DNA of 35,485 nt from assembly GCA_014763665.1 (NCBI GenBank), contig JACXUY010000014.1:1-35485 (forward strand), given 5' to 3'. Below are positions 1 through 6,512 of the stretch, one piece after another (the stretch's first letter is position 1; every line of letters starts with the position of its first letter). Made by a program: the position numbers and the translations under genes. The notes beneath the pieces were generated by a model. It saw only the letters and a list, made by a program, of their open reading frames with translations, was not told where the DNA came from and ran no database searches. The DNA comes from Gammaproteobacteria bacterium (GTDB lineage: Bacteria > Pseudomonadota > Gammaproteobacteria > Thiomicrospirales > Thiomicrospiraceae).

Positions 1-501
1 GTGCAAATGGGTGATTCAATGGTATTTCACGTTAATCAATATCAAGAAAGTCGCGACAAGTCCCTAGCTGAAGTGAGTGATGAGATTCGTTCTCTGTTGC
101 AACGTCAGGCGGCCTTTGCAGAGGCGGCGCAATTGGCAAAAACGGTTTTAGCAGAGGCGAAAGCATCTGACAAAGCGCCTGAAACCTTGGTTAAAGAAGG
201 TATCGAGTGGAAAGCAAGTCAATGGATGACGCGTAACTTCGGTCAAGTGTTACCTGAAATTCTTTCAGCCGGATTTAAAGCGCCTAAGCCCGCTGATAAA
301 GCTTCATGGGTATCACATCAATTATCAACAGGAGACACGGTACTCATTCGTGTTTCTGCGGTACGTACCGATGAAGCGAAATTAGCTAAAGTTGCTGATG
401 ACTTAAAAGGCGCATCCGTTCATGTTTTTGCTGATGCTGAACTAGAAGCAGTAGGTAAAACGATTAAAGATAAGTCTAAAATTGAGTTATTGGTTAAATG
501 A
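1..501 (+). CDS. ppiD: PpiD-type periplasmic folding chaperone, C-terminal part
   Basis: The reading frame is open from the first base, so only the last 166 or so residues are present. The fragment has the lysine- and alanine-rich character of the C-terminal helical region of PpiD/SurA-like chaperones: a stretch near residue 15 (QYQESRDKSLAEVSDEIRS) followed by a long helix with the RQAAFAEAAQLA pattern. In this family it packs around the parvulin domain. PpiD is anchored in the inner membrane by an N-terminal helix and helps newly secreted outer-membrane proteins leave the Sec translocon. The membrane anchor and the parvulin domain must lie upstream of the window. It is followed by a repeat-rich gap with no classical U-tailed terminator. 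The assignment rests on sequence character and length, not on a catalytic motif, so it is moderately sure. Confidence 0.72.
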   Translation: MQMGDSMVFHVNQYQESRDKSLAEVSDEIRSLLQRQAAFAEAAQLAKTVLAEAKASDKAPETLVKEGIEWKASQWMTRNFGQVLPEILSAGFKAPKPADKASWVSHQLSTGDTVLIRVSAVRTDEAKLAKVADDLKGASVHVFADAELEAVGKTIKDKSKIELLVK

Positions 502-522
502 GCCATTCTTTATTCAAGGGAG

Positions 523-635
523 CCTCTAATAACCTAACGGGTAGGGGGGCACCTTACTTACGGTGCACTAAAGTGTCAGCTTAAGGTGCACTAAAGTGTC
601 ACCTTAAGGTGCACTAAAGTGTGGGGTAAGGGATG
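523..635 (+). repeat. Dispersed extragenic repeat element, copy A, with three 23-bp units
   Basis: This stretch downstream of ppiD matches, on the opposite strand, the region 5625-5692. Shared blocks in order are CCTCTAA, CCTAACGGG, a G-run, CACC-(loop)-GGTG, GCACTAAAGTGT and a GGGG(T/G)AAGGGATG end. In this copy the 15-mer GGTGCACTAAAGTGT occurs three times, at 562-576, 585-599 and 608-622, an exact 23-bp period. CACTAAAGTG is itself a short dyad. The middle unit is flanked by AAGGTG/CACCTT arms, so each unit can form a hairpin. No coding potential or transposase is associated with it. It resembles REP/MITE-like intergenic elements in structure; its family is not recognised. Confidence 0.85.
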
Positions 636-742
636 GCCAATCGTGGTTGCTGTTGTTAAGTTTAAAAGAAGCTAAAAAAGCCAAAATCAGTCAAACGCTA
701 ACAGCAATTTTCATCTTCAAAGTATCGTGGATTGGAAGCTCA

Positions 743-1354
743 GTGTTGAACAACAAACTTCTTGTTATTGACGATGATTTGGTGCTATTGTCTTTACTCC
801 AAATGACCTTAATGCAAGATTATGATGTGTTAACGGCTAATAGTAAAGAAGCCGCTTTGTCAATACTGAGTGAGCTTGATGCCTTTCCCGAGGTGGTGAT
901 TCTCGATTTAGGTTTGCCCCCCATGCCCTATACGCCCGACGGTGGGTTGTTGTTGTTGTCGCAAATCCTCGCAATGAAGCCGAATACAAAAGTTATTGTT
1001 CTGACTGGGCAAGATCAGGAAGCTGTTTCCTTTAGAGCCCTATCTTTAGGTGCGTTTGATTTCATAGTCAAACCTGCCAGCTCCGATCAGATCATCGCAG
1101 CGGTGAAGCGTGCCTTTTTATTTCTAAGACAGCAAACATTGACAACCGAACAAGGCATTCACGCCATTCAATTTATGGTTTCGCAAAATGCAGGACTAAA
1201 GCAAGTACGTAATGAAGCTGAAAAACAGTTGTTTTTGCATGTTTGGCATCAGAGCAAAGAAAACGTGCATGAAACGGCGCGACGCTTAGGCATTAAACGT
1301 GAAAATGTTTACTACTTATTGGATAAGTTTGGGGTGAGTCGTGCTGATACCTGA
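743..1354 (+). CDS. Response regulator: receiver plus Fis-type HTH, no AAA+ domain
   Basis: A cytoplasmic two-component response regulator of 203 aa. I place the start at GTG 743, because the receiver begins at once (LLVIDDD) and GGAAG lies just upstream; the longer frame from TTG 647 adds a non-receiver extension. Acidic pocket Asp10-12, phosphoacceptor Asp55 (VVILDLGLPP), Thr88 (VIVLTGQ) and Lys110 (FIVKPAS) are all present. Residues about 160-198 form a Fis/NtrC-type helix-turn-helix (ENVHETARRLGIKRENVYYLL). No sigma-54-activating ATPase domain lies between them, so it should bind DNA but not remodel sigma-54 holoenzyme. The layout is like RegA/PrrA/ActR. The receiver, with LDLGLPP and a following DGG, recalls PrsR of exosortase/PEP-CTERM systems. 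The stop codon overlaps the start of the kinase gene, so the two are translationally coupled partners. Targets are unknown. Confidence 0.88.
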   Translation: MLNNKLLVIDDDLVLLSLLQMTLMQDYDVLTANSKEAALSILSELDAFPEVVILDLGLPPMPYTPDGGLLLLSQILAMKPNTKVIVLTGQDQEAVSFRALSLGAFDFIVKPASSDQIIAAVKRAFLFLRQQTLTTEQGIHAIQFMVSQNAGLKQVRNEAEKQLFLHVWHQSKENVHETARRLGIKRENVYYLLDKFGVSRADT

Positions 1355-2438
1355 ATGGTTATATTTGTTTTTGCTAACAGTAGGCACGACCATTATTATG
1401 GTTTTATTTTATTTGCGAGCACAATGGCGTTTATTTATGGGTGTGCTTGAGCAAATACAACAGCTTAATGAACATAGCAAGCGAGATTTAATTTATTTTT
1501 TAGATAGCTTGTGTGATTCCTTAGGGGCTTTGTCTATTTGTGGTTTGCATTGGCAGTTACAGTGGTTTGGGCAGACCATCAAACGTGATTTAGGCATAAC
1601 CAGCCGTTATGCACATCATTTTGAATTAGTAGAATCAGATGCCCATTTGCAACTGACCTTTTATGTGACCAGTGCGCGCTGGGAAAAAGCCTTTTACTTC
1701 GAATTGCTGCGTCAGCAATTGCGTACTTTGTGTGCGCTTGATCTAGCCTTAAAAATGCGCCAAGTGTCTAGCTTTGAACAAGCCGTTGCGCGCTATCAAT
1801 TGTTCTTAGCGCACGATCTTAAAAATTTAGCGCAAATGGTGGTGCTGTGGCAGCAGCAGGTTCAGGATACACCGATAGAGGAGGCGATCATTGCCCTTAA
1901 ACGCTGGCAATCGGTCGCACCCCTCATTGCCGATCGCGCCGCATTGCTTGCCAAGCGTTTAACAGCACCTGGTGAAATGGTTAATCAGACACATAAACAA
2001 ACCGCTGTTCCTGTGGCAGATTTAGTTGGCAGGATAGCACGTTGGGCACAGGTGCACGGCGTAAAGCTCGAGATGAATGATTCCTTGCCTGATGTTATGG
2101 TTGAAATAGACTGGGAAGCCTTAGACGATGCCGCTTTTCAGCTAATGCGTAACTATCAACAACACGCCAGTATAGATCAAACGGTGTCGCTGACTGTGAG
2201 TGTTAAAAAAACTCACTTGCAATTGTTATTCTCTCATCCCGATCCGATTGATGAAGCTGTGTTTAAACGAATGCAGGAACCCCTATGGACATCGTCGGAA
2301 AATGGATTGGGATTAGGCTTATGGCAAATGGGGCAGGTGTTGCAACACATGAATGCAAGCCTAACGCTTAACCGAGATGCACAGGGTAGGTTATCTTTCT
2401 GCTGGCTGTTCTTAACGAGTCAACAGACAATAAAATGA
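1341..2438 (+). CDS. Membrane-anchored histidine kinase with degenerate ATP-binding motifs
   Basis: A 365-aa sensor kinase starting at GTG 1341, 14 bases inside the response-regulator gene, with GGGGTGAG as ribosome site. One transmembrane helix spans about residues 6-26. The next ~120 residues are a helical/mixed region with no recognised sensor domain. The H-box is AHDLKNLAQ with His158, a form typical of PrsK-like kinases. The catalytic domain is unusual. The N-box reads LMRNYQQHA, with Asn271 but His where the second Asn is expected. The G1 DxGxG motif is replaced by SHPDPID. The G2 motif GLGLGLW at 322-328 is intact. It may still bind ATP weakly, act mainly as a phosphatase, or depend on a partner. 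The tight overlap makes the upstream regulator its cognate partner. Confidence 0.85.
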   Translation: MLIPEWLYLFLLTVGTTIIMVLFYLRAQWRLFMGVLEQIQQLNEHSKRDLIYFLDSLCDSLGALSICGLHWQLQWFGQTIKRDLGITSRYAHHFELVESDAHLQLTFYVTSARWEKAFYFELLRQQLRTLCALDLALKMRQVSSFEQAVARYQLFLAHDLKNLAQMVVLWQQQVQDTPIEEAIIALKRWQSVAPLIADRAALLAKRLTAPGEMVNQTHKQTAVPVADLVGRIARWAQVHGVKLEMNDSLPDVMVEIDWEALDDAAFQLMRNYQQHASIDQTVSLTVSVKKTHLQLLFSHPDPIDEAVFKRMQEPLWTSSENGLGLGLWQMGQVLQHMNASLTLNRDAQGRLSFCWLFLTSQQTIK

Positions 2439-2670
2439 GTCATAACCGACCAAGCTAAACTTAGCACTTAATGACACTAGCGCAAAAGGCATGAACCAGT
2501 ATGCTATGGGTTCACAGTAGTTGGTTAATAAATGCGTTAGCCGAGGTTCTTGTTATTTGGCGCTGTAAAAAATTTTTACTCTTTATTTATGCAGTTACCT
2601 GACGATAATAACCTCTAAGGCAAGACATCTTGCTTGAACTTTTAAACTTCTAATTAACATGAGGTGATTT
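2439..2670 (+). other. Intergenic region before pilin-like gene, with A/T dyad
   Basis: A 232-bp gap with no open frame of note. It holds a near-perfect A/T dyad, GTAAAAAATTTTTAC, at 2565-2579 (7-base arms around one base), and a strong ribosome site GAGGTGA just before ATG 2671. The dyad could be an operator or a weak terminator for the kinase gene; the sequence alone does not decide. I could not identify a convincing -35/-10 pair. Confidence 0.4.
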
Positions 2671-3315
2671 ATGAAAAATCAGAAAGGTTTTACTTTGGTC
2701 GAAATGGCCATTGTGCTAGTCATTATTGGTTTGCTATTGGGCGGTGTGCTTAAAGGGCAGGAGTTGATTGAGAATAGTCGAATCAAGAATGCCATGAATG
2801 ATATTAGGGGTACTCAAGCAGCTTTAAATGCTTATATGGACCGTTATCATCAGATACCAGGTGATGATAATGACCCGAATTTGACTAACCGTGGAGGTGC
2901 TTGGACTGGTTTGACGCTTGGAGATGGTAATGGAGCCTTATCGCGTAACAACCCTTTTGCTGGCGACGCTAATGAAACAGTGTTTTTTTGGCAACATTTA
3001 CGTGCGGGTGGATTTGTTTCTGGTTCACCTAAAACAACAGGATTAGCAGCATTACCCAAAAATGCATATGGTGGTCTTATTGGGGTCACTGGTATTGGTG
3101 TGTTCGGTATGCCAGCAAATGGTAAGTATGTCTGTTTAAGTGGAATAACAGGCAAAGCTGCCCGTGCAATCGATTTGGCGATGGATGACGGATTGGCTAA
3201 ATCTGGCACTATGAGGGCGGCTGCACTTGCATCAACCAATACAGGGCCGGGTACTGCAGCTCCTACAGATGAATATACCGATGAACCAATGTTTACGATA
3301 TGCACTACTATGTGA
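2671..3315 (+). CDS. Orphan type IV pilin-like / pseudopilin protein
   Basis: A 214-aa protein with a class III (prepilin) signal: six residues ending in Gly6, then FTLVEMAIVLVIIGLLLGG. Prepilin peptidase should cut after Gly6 and methylate Phe7; Glu11 is the conserved Glu5 of the mature protein. Residues 7-28 form the hydrophobic spine. The globular part has the QAALNAYMDRYHQIPGDDN pattern seen in a family of stand-alone pilin-like proteins, and two cysteines (155 and 211) that could form a C-terminal disulfide loop. No pilus assembly genes (pilB, pilC, pilD, gsp) are nearby. It could be a minor pilin, a competence or adhesion pilin, or a pseudopilin. It lies downstream of the two-component pair but has its own 5' region and terminator. 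Confidence 0.85.
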   Translation: MKNQKGFTLVEMAIVLVIIGLLLGGVLKGQELIENSRIKNAMNDIRGTQAALNAYMDRYHQIPGDDNDPNLTNRGGAWTGLTLGDGNGALSRNNPFAGDANETVFFWQHLRAGGFVSGSPKTTGLAALPKNAYGGLIGVTGIGVFGMPANGKYVCLSGITGKAARAIDLAMDDGLAKSGTMRAAALASTNTGPGTAAPTDEYTDEPMFTICTTM

Positions 3316-3342
3316 TTAAATTGAATTAATATAATAACTACT

Positions 3343-3371
3343 CCCCACTTCGGTGGGGGTTTTCTTTTTCT
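3343..3371 (+). terminator. Rho-independent terminator of pilin-like gene
   Basis: The stem CCCCAC-TTCG-GTGGGG (3343-3358) has a stable UUCG tetraloop and is followed by GTTTTCTTTTTC. It lies 28 bases after the pilin stop codon. Confidence 0.9.
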
Positions 3372-3397
3372 GTTGTCTTGATATACCCATAAAACAC

Positions 3398-3426
3398 TTG
3401 CTAAAAGCCGCTCAATCCGCTACACT
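3398..3426 (+). promoter_or_regulatory. Sigma-70 promoter of the tRNA pair
   Basis: TTGCTA (3398-3403) and TACACT (3421-3426) are separated by exactly 17 bases. The predicted start, near 3433, is about 20 bases before the tRNA-Leu gene. No other promoter lies between the pilin terminator and the tRNA. Confidence 0.6.
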
Positions 3427-3454
3427 TAATAAGTTGATGCAGATTGACATGCCT

Positions 3455-3541
3455 GCCTGAGTGGCGGAATCGGTAGACGCAGTGGATTCAAAATCCACCG
3501 TTGGTAACAACGTGGGAGTTCGAGTCTCCCCTCAGGCACCA
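3455..3541 (+). tRNA. tRNA-Leu (anticodon CAA)
   Basis: An 87-nt class II tRNA with encoded CCA. The acceptor arms GCCTGAG and CTCAGGC pair perfectly. The anticodon stem GTGGA/TCCAC encloses the loop TTCAAAA, giving CAA at 3489-3491, which reads UUG. The long variable arm (GTTGGTAACAACGT) is typical of Leu, and the T arm is GGGAG-TTCGAGT-CTCCC. It is preceded by a good promoter and followed 27 bases later by tRNA-Val. Confidence 0.97.
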
Positions 3542-3568
3542 AACTGACACAAGGTCAGTAAGAACAAC

Positions 3569-3645
3569 AGTCGCGTAGCTCAGTTGGTTAGAGCACCACC
3601 TTGACATGGTGGGGGTCGGTGGTTCGAGTCCACTCGCGACTACCA
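3569..3645 (+). tRNA. tRNA-Val (anticodon GAC)
   Basis: A 77-nt tRNA with encoded CCA. Acceptor arms AGTCGCG/CGCGACT pair, discriminator base A. The D arm contains GCTCAGTTGGTTAGAGC. The anticodon stem CCACC/GGTGG encloses TTGACAT, giving GAC at 3603-3605, which reads GUC and GUU. The T arm is GGTGG-TTCGAGT-CCACT. It is probably co-transcribed with the preceding tRNA-Leu. Confidence 0.97.
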
Positions 3646-3657
3646 AATTAATGTAAT

Positions 3658-3684
3658 ACGGGTCTGCAAGTCAGGCCCGTTTTG
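3658..3684 (+). terminator. Terminator of the tRNA pair
   Basis: ACGGGTC (3658-3664) pairs with GGCCCGT (3674-3680) through one G-U pair, followed by TTTT. It sits 12 bases after tRNA-Val and before pcnB. The U-tract is short, so it may be leaky into pcnB. Confidence 0.75.
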
Positions 3685-3724
3685 CTATCACCATTTGACG
3701 CCTCAATAAGGGTGACCCATTATC

Positions 3725-5032
3725 GTGAATGTGACACCACACATTATTCCTCGTTCCGAACACAGCATCAGTCGTCGTCAGATTGACAAGGGTGTGTTGG
3801 ATGTTCTTTATACCTTATCAAAAAATGGATATGAAGCCTATTTAGTGGGCGGTTGTGTACGTGATTTGCTGTTAGGGTTAGAGCCTAAAGATTTTGATAT
3901 CGTCACCAATGCCACGCCAGATCAAGTAAAAGGTGTGTTTCGTGGTCGTTGTCGCATTATTGGGCGTCGTTTTCGCTTAGCGCATGTGCATGTCGGCGAT
4001 AAAGTCATCGAAGTGGCTACTTTTCGTGCTCAATCTGAAGAGCGAGGCGATCGTGTCATTGATGATCAAGGTATGCTGCGTCGTGATAATGTTTACGGTA
4101 CGCGTGATGAAGACGTTTGGCGTCGTGATTTTACTGTCAATGCGCTTTACTACAACATTAAAGACTTTAGTATTGTTGATTACGTTGGCGCCATGCAAGA
4201 TTTGCAGGCCGGTCAAATTCGCCTGATTGGTGAGCCGGTACAACGTTATCGTGAAGATCCCGTTCGTATGATTCGTGCGGTGCGTTTTGCCTGTAAACTG
4301 GGGTTGGAATTACCACAAGAAACAGCCTCTCCTTTACCTGACTTGTCGCATTTGTTAGCTGAGGCAGCACCTGCACGATTATATGAAGAAGTGTTAAAGC
4401 TCTTTCATGCTGGTCAGGCGTTGTGTGTATTTGAGAAGTTGCGTCAGCATGGACTCATGGGTGGCTTGTTTGATCAAACGGAATATTGTTTACAACAGCC
4501 AGATTCTTGGTCTGCTTTGGTGATTCCTGTCGCTTTGGGTCAAACAGATGAGCGTATTGCTTCCGATAAGGGGGTTCATCCAGGTTTCTTGTTTGCCGTG
4601 ATGATGTGGGAGCCCTTGTGGCAAGCCATGGAACGGGATGAGCAAGAGTTGGTTTCGCTTGATGAACTACTTAAAGCAGCCAATATGGTGTTAGCAGAGC
4701 AAAGTGAGCGCACCGCACTAACGAAACCGATTATGCACTATGTAAAAGAAGTGTGGGCGATGCAGCTGTTGTTGCTAACTAAGCAAGACCAAGTAGAGCG
4801 CGTCATGGCTATTCCGCGTTTTCGAGCAGGTTTCGATTTCTTGGCGTTGCGAGCGGTTGCAGTACCACGCTTCTCGGCTGTGGTCGATTTTTGGCAACAG
4901 CAGCAAGATGCTCATCCTGAATGGTTGTATCAGCCAACCTATGTGACGGCAGTGGAGGATCAAGAGGTTGCCTTTGAAGAAGCACTTGAGCAAACGCGTC
5001 GTCCTAAGCGTCGTCGCCGTCCTCGTCGGTAA
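3725..5032 (+). CDS. pcnB: Poly(A) polymerase I
   Basis: Adds 3' poly(A) tails to RNA and marks it for degradation. The 435-aa protein shows the class II nucleotidyltransferase head: VGGCVRDLLLG at 41-51, then KDFDIVTNATP with catalytic Asp56 and Asp58, RRDFTVNALYYN, and EDPVRMIRAVRFACKLGLEL, which is the PAP/CCA-transferase core. The C-terminus is a basic tail (RRPKRRRRPRR), as in gammaproteobacterial PcnB, which separates it from CCA-adding enzymes. The start is GTG 3725 with AAGGGTGA upstream; GTG 3731 is an alternative. folK follows after five bases, the classic pcnB-folK arrangement, so the two are almost certainly one transcript. Confidence 0.95.
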   Translation: MNVTPHIIPRSEHSISRRQIDKGVLDVLYTLSKNGYEAYLVGGCVRDLLLGLEPKDFDIVTNATPDQVKGVFRGRCRIIGRRFRLAHVHVGDKVIEVATFRAQSEERGDRVIDDQGMLRRDNVYGTRDEDVWRRDFTVNALYYNIKDFSIVDYVGAMQDLQAGQIRLIGEPVQRYREDPVRMIRAVRFACKLGLELPQETASPLPDLSHLLAEAAPARLYEEVLKLFHAGQALCVFEKLRQHGLMGGLFDQTEYCLQQPDSWSALVIPVALGQTDERIASDKGVHPGFLFAVMMWEPLWQAMERDEQELVSLDELLKAANMVLAEQSERTALTKPIMHYVKEVWAMQLLLLTKQDQVERVMAIPRFRAGFDFLALRAVAVPRFSAVVDFWQQQQDAHPEWLYQPTYVTAVEDQEVAFEEALEQTRRPKRRRRPRR

Positions 5033-5037
5033 TTCCT

Positions 5038-5553
5038 ATGTTGGCTTATTTGGGATTAGGCGCTAATCTGAATCAGCCCGTGCGACAGTTAAATCAAGCG
5101 GTACAGGCGTTGCGAGCGCAGCCGATGATTCGATGCTTGCGTGTTTCTCCTTATTATCAGTCTGCTCCCATGGGGCCAAAAGATCAGCCTGATTATGTCA
5201 ATGCGGTCGTAGAGTGTGAAACCGATTTGTCGCCATTAGCGTTGCTAGAAGTCTGTCAGTCGATTGAGCAGGCACAGTTACGTGAACGTAAACGCCACTG
5301 GGGCGAACGCACGCTGGATATTGATATTTTGTCTATTGACGATTTGGTGATGCAATCGGAGCGGTTAACCTTGCCTCATCCCGGTATCATTGATCGTGAC
5401 TTTGTTGTGTTGCCTTGGCGAGATTTGGCTCCAGATTATGCGATTCCAACACTGGGTTTGGTTAATGAGTTGACTTGTAGCAGAGAGTTTAACGCCCAGC
5501 CAATGACACCATCACAACAGGAAAGGGCGCTTCTAAAAATTCCCACCTCGTGA
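5038..5553 (+). CDS. folK: 2-amino-4-hydroxy-6-hydroxymethyldihydropteridine pyrophosphokinase
   Basis: HPPK transfers pyrophosphate from ATP to hydroxymethyl-dihydropterin, a step in folate synthesis. The protein is 171 aa, slightly longer than the usual ~160. It begins AYLGLGANL (the family's GSN loop has Ala-Asn here). It has YYQSAPMGPKDQPDYVNAV, the magnesium-binding motif HWGERTLDIDIL (Asp94 and Asp96), and LPHPGIIDRDFVVLP. In most relatives the first motif reads RWGPRTLD, so the His and Glu here are mild variants. It lies five bases after pcnB, with no strong ribosome site of its own, suggesting coupling to pcnB translation. Confidence 0.95.
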   Translation: MLAYLGLGANLNQPVRQLNQAVQALRAQPMIRCLRVSPYYQSAPMGPKDQPDYVNAVVECETDLSPLALLEVCQSIEQAQLRERKRHWGERTLDIDILSIDDLVMQSERLTLPHPGIIDRDFVVLPWRDLAPDYAIPTLGLVNELTCSREFNAQPMTPSQQERALLKIPTS

Positions 5554-5624
5554 CGTTTTTAGAGTTCCCAAGTTTTTTACCTCTGGTGGAAGGGATTAAA
5601 TTAAATGGCACATTTATTTTCTCT

Positions 5625-5692
5625 TCATCCCTTCCCCCACACTTTAGTGCACCGCAAGGTGAAACCCCCTTCCCGTTAGGGTTTTTAGAGGT
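5625..5692 (-). repeat. Dispersed extragenic repeat element, copy B
   Basis: Read on the minus strand this 68-bp stretch matches copy A (523-635): CCTCTAA, CCCTAACGGG, G-run, CACC-TTGC-GGTG, GCACTAAAGTGT, GGGGGAAGGGATG. It has one GCACTAAAGTGT unit, whereas copy A has three. The length difference is almost exactly two 23-bp units. It fills much of the folK-panB gap and ends about 15 bases before panB, so panB transcription must start within or before it. Confidence 0.85.
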
Positions 5693-5707
5693 TAATGAAA
5701 GTTAGAG

Positions 5708-6505
5708 ATGAACGATTCAGTTAAACCCGTTGCCTTATCTAAGCTACTTAATGCGAAGGCTTTAGGCGAAAAACTGGCGCTGTTAACCGCTTACGATGCC
5801 AGTTTCGCTCGCTTGTTGCATCAATGTGGTGTCGATGCCTTATTGGTGGGCGATTCCTTAGGTATGGTGATGCAAGGTCATGATTCCACCATTCCCGTTA
5901 CGCTTGATGATGTGATTTATCACGCTAAGATGGTGAAGCGCGGAGCACCCTTGGCTTGGGTCATTGCTGATCTGCCCTTTATGACAGCGATGGATGTTGA
6001 GCAAGGATTAACGAGTGCGCGTCGCTTGTTGCAAGAAGCGCAGGTGCAAATGGTTAAGGTCGAAGGCGGATTGTCTGTGCTGCCTTTAGTGCAAGCGTTG
6101 ACAGAGCAAGGCGTTCCCGTTTGCGCTCATATAGGCTTGTTGCCGCAACAAGCTCTGAGAGCGGGTTATAAAATGGCGGGCAAAACAGAAGTCGATGCAC
6201 AACGCTTATTGGATGAAGCTCTGGCTTTGGAAAAAGCTGGTGCTTCGTTACTGGTTATGGAGTGCGTGGTTGCTGAAGTGGCGCAACGTATTACCTCTGC
6301 CTTATCCATTCCAACCATCGGCATAGGTTCGGGGGCGCAAACAGATGGTCAGGTGCTAGTGTTGCACGATATTCTCGGCTTGTCGTCTTATGCGCCTTCA
6401 TTTGCGCCTAAGTTTCTCATAGAAGGTAGAAGTTTGGCTGAAGCGGTGACGGCTTATGTTCAGGCCGTTAAGTCAGGTGAGTTTCCGAGTCAAGTAAAGG
6501 GCTAA
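5708..6505 (+). CDS. panB: 3-methyl-2-oxobutanoate hydroxymethyltransferase
   Basis: First committed enzyme of pantothenate synthesis: it adds a hydroxymethyl group from methylene-THF to alpha-ketoisovalerate to give ketopantoate. Its 265 aa are the normal length. Visible family motifs are LLTAYDASFARL, VDALLVGDSLGMV with metal ligand Asp49, VIADLPFM with Asp88, KVEGG with Glu119, CAHIGLLPQ, LLVMECV with the catalytic Glu185, and IPTIGIGSGAQTDGQVLVLHD near the C-terminus. It lies seven bases upstream of panC, forming a two-gene pantothenate operon. panD is not in the window. Confidence 0.97.
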   Translation: MNDSVKPVALSKLLNAKALGEKLALLTAYDASFARLLHQCGVDALLVGDSLGMVMQGHDSTIPVTLDDVIYHAKMVKRGAPLAWVIADLPFMTAMDVEQGLTSARRLLQEAQVQMVKVEGGLSVLPLVQALTEQGVPVCAHIGLLPQQALRAGYKMAGKTEVDAQRLLDEALALEKAGASLLVMECVVAEVAQRITSALSIPTIGIGSGAQTDGQVLVLHDILGLSSYAPSFAPKFLIEGRSLAEAVTAYVQAVKSGEFPSQVKG

Positions 6506-6512
6506 TCGTTAA

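Noticed and set aside
562-622. Three regular repeats resembling a small CRISPR array
   Set aside because: The 15-mers are only eight bases apart and the intervening bases are part of the same repeat. There are no spacers and no cas genes.
562-622. NtrC-type sites (TGCAC...GGTGCA)
   Set aside because: The half-sites GGTGCA/TGCACT are present, but the spacing and orientation do not give the TGCACC-N5-GGTGCA dyad.
647-742. N-terminal extension of the response regulator from TTG 647
   Set aside because: The extra 32 residues do not resemble a receiver extension, and GTG 743 has a better-placed ribosome site at the exact domain start.
2619-2633. Sigma-54-like -24/-12 promoter before the pilin gene (AAGGCAAGACATCTTGC)
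   Set aside because: GG and GC are separated by 11 bases instead of the strict 10, and the -24 block is poor.
2850-3305. 151-codon open frame antisense to the pilin gene
   Set aside because: It lies wholly opposite a well-supported pilin gene and has low-complexity composition expected of an antisense shadow.
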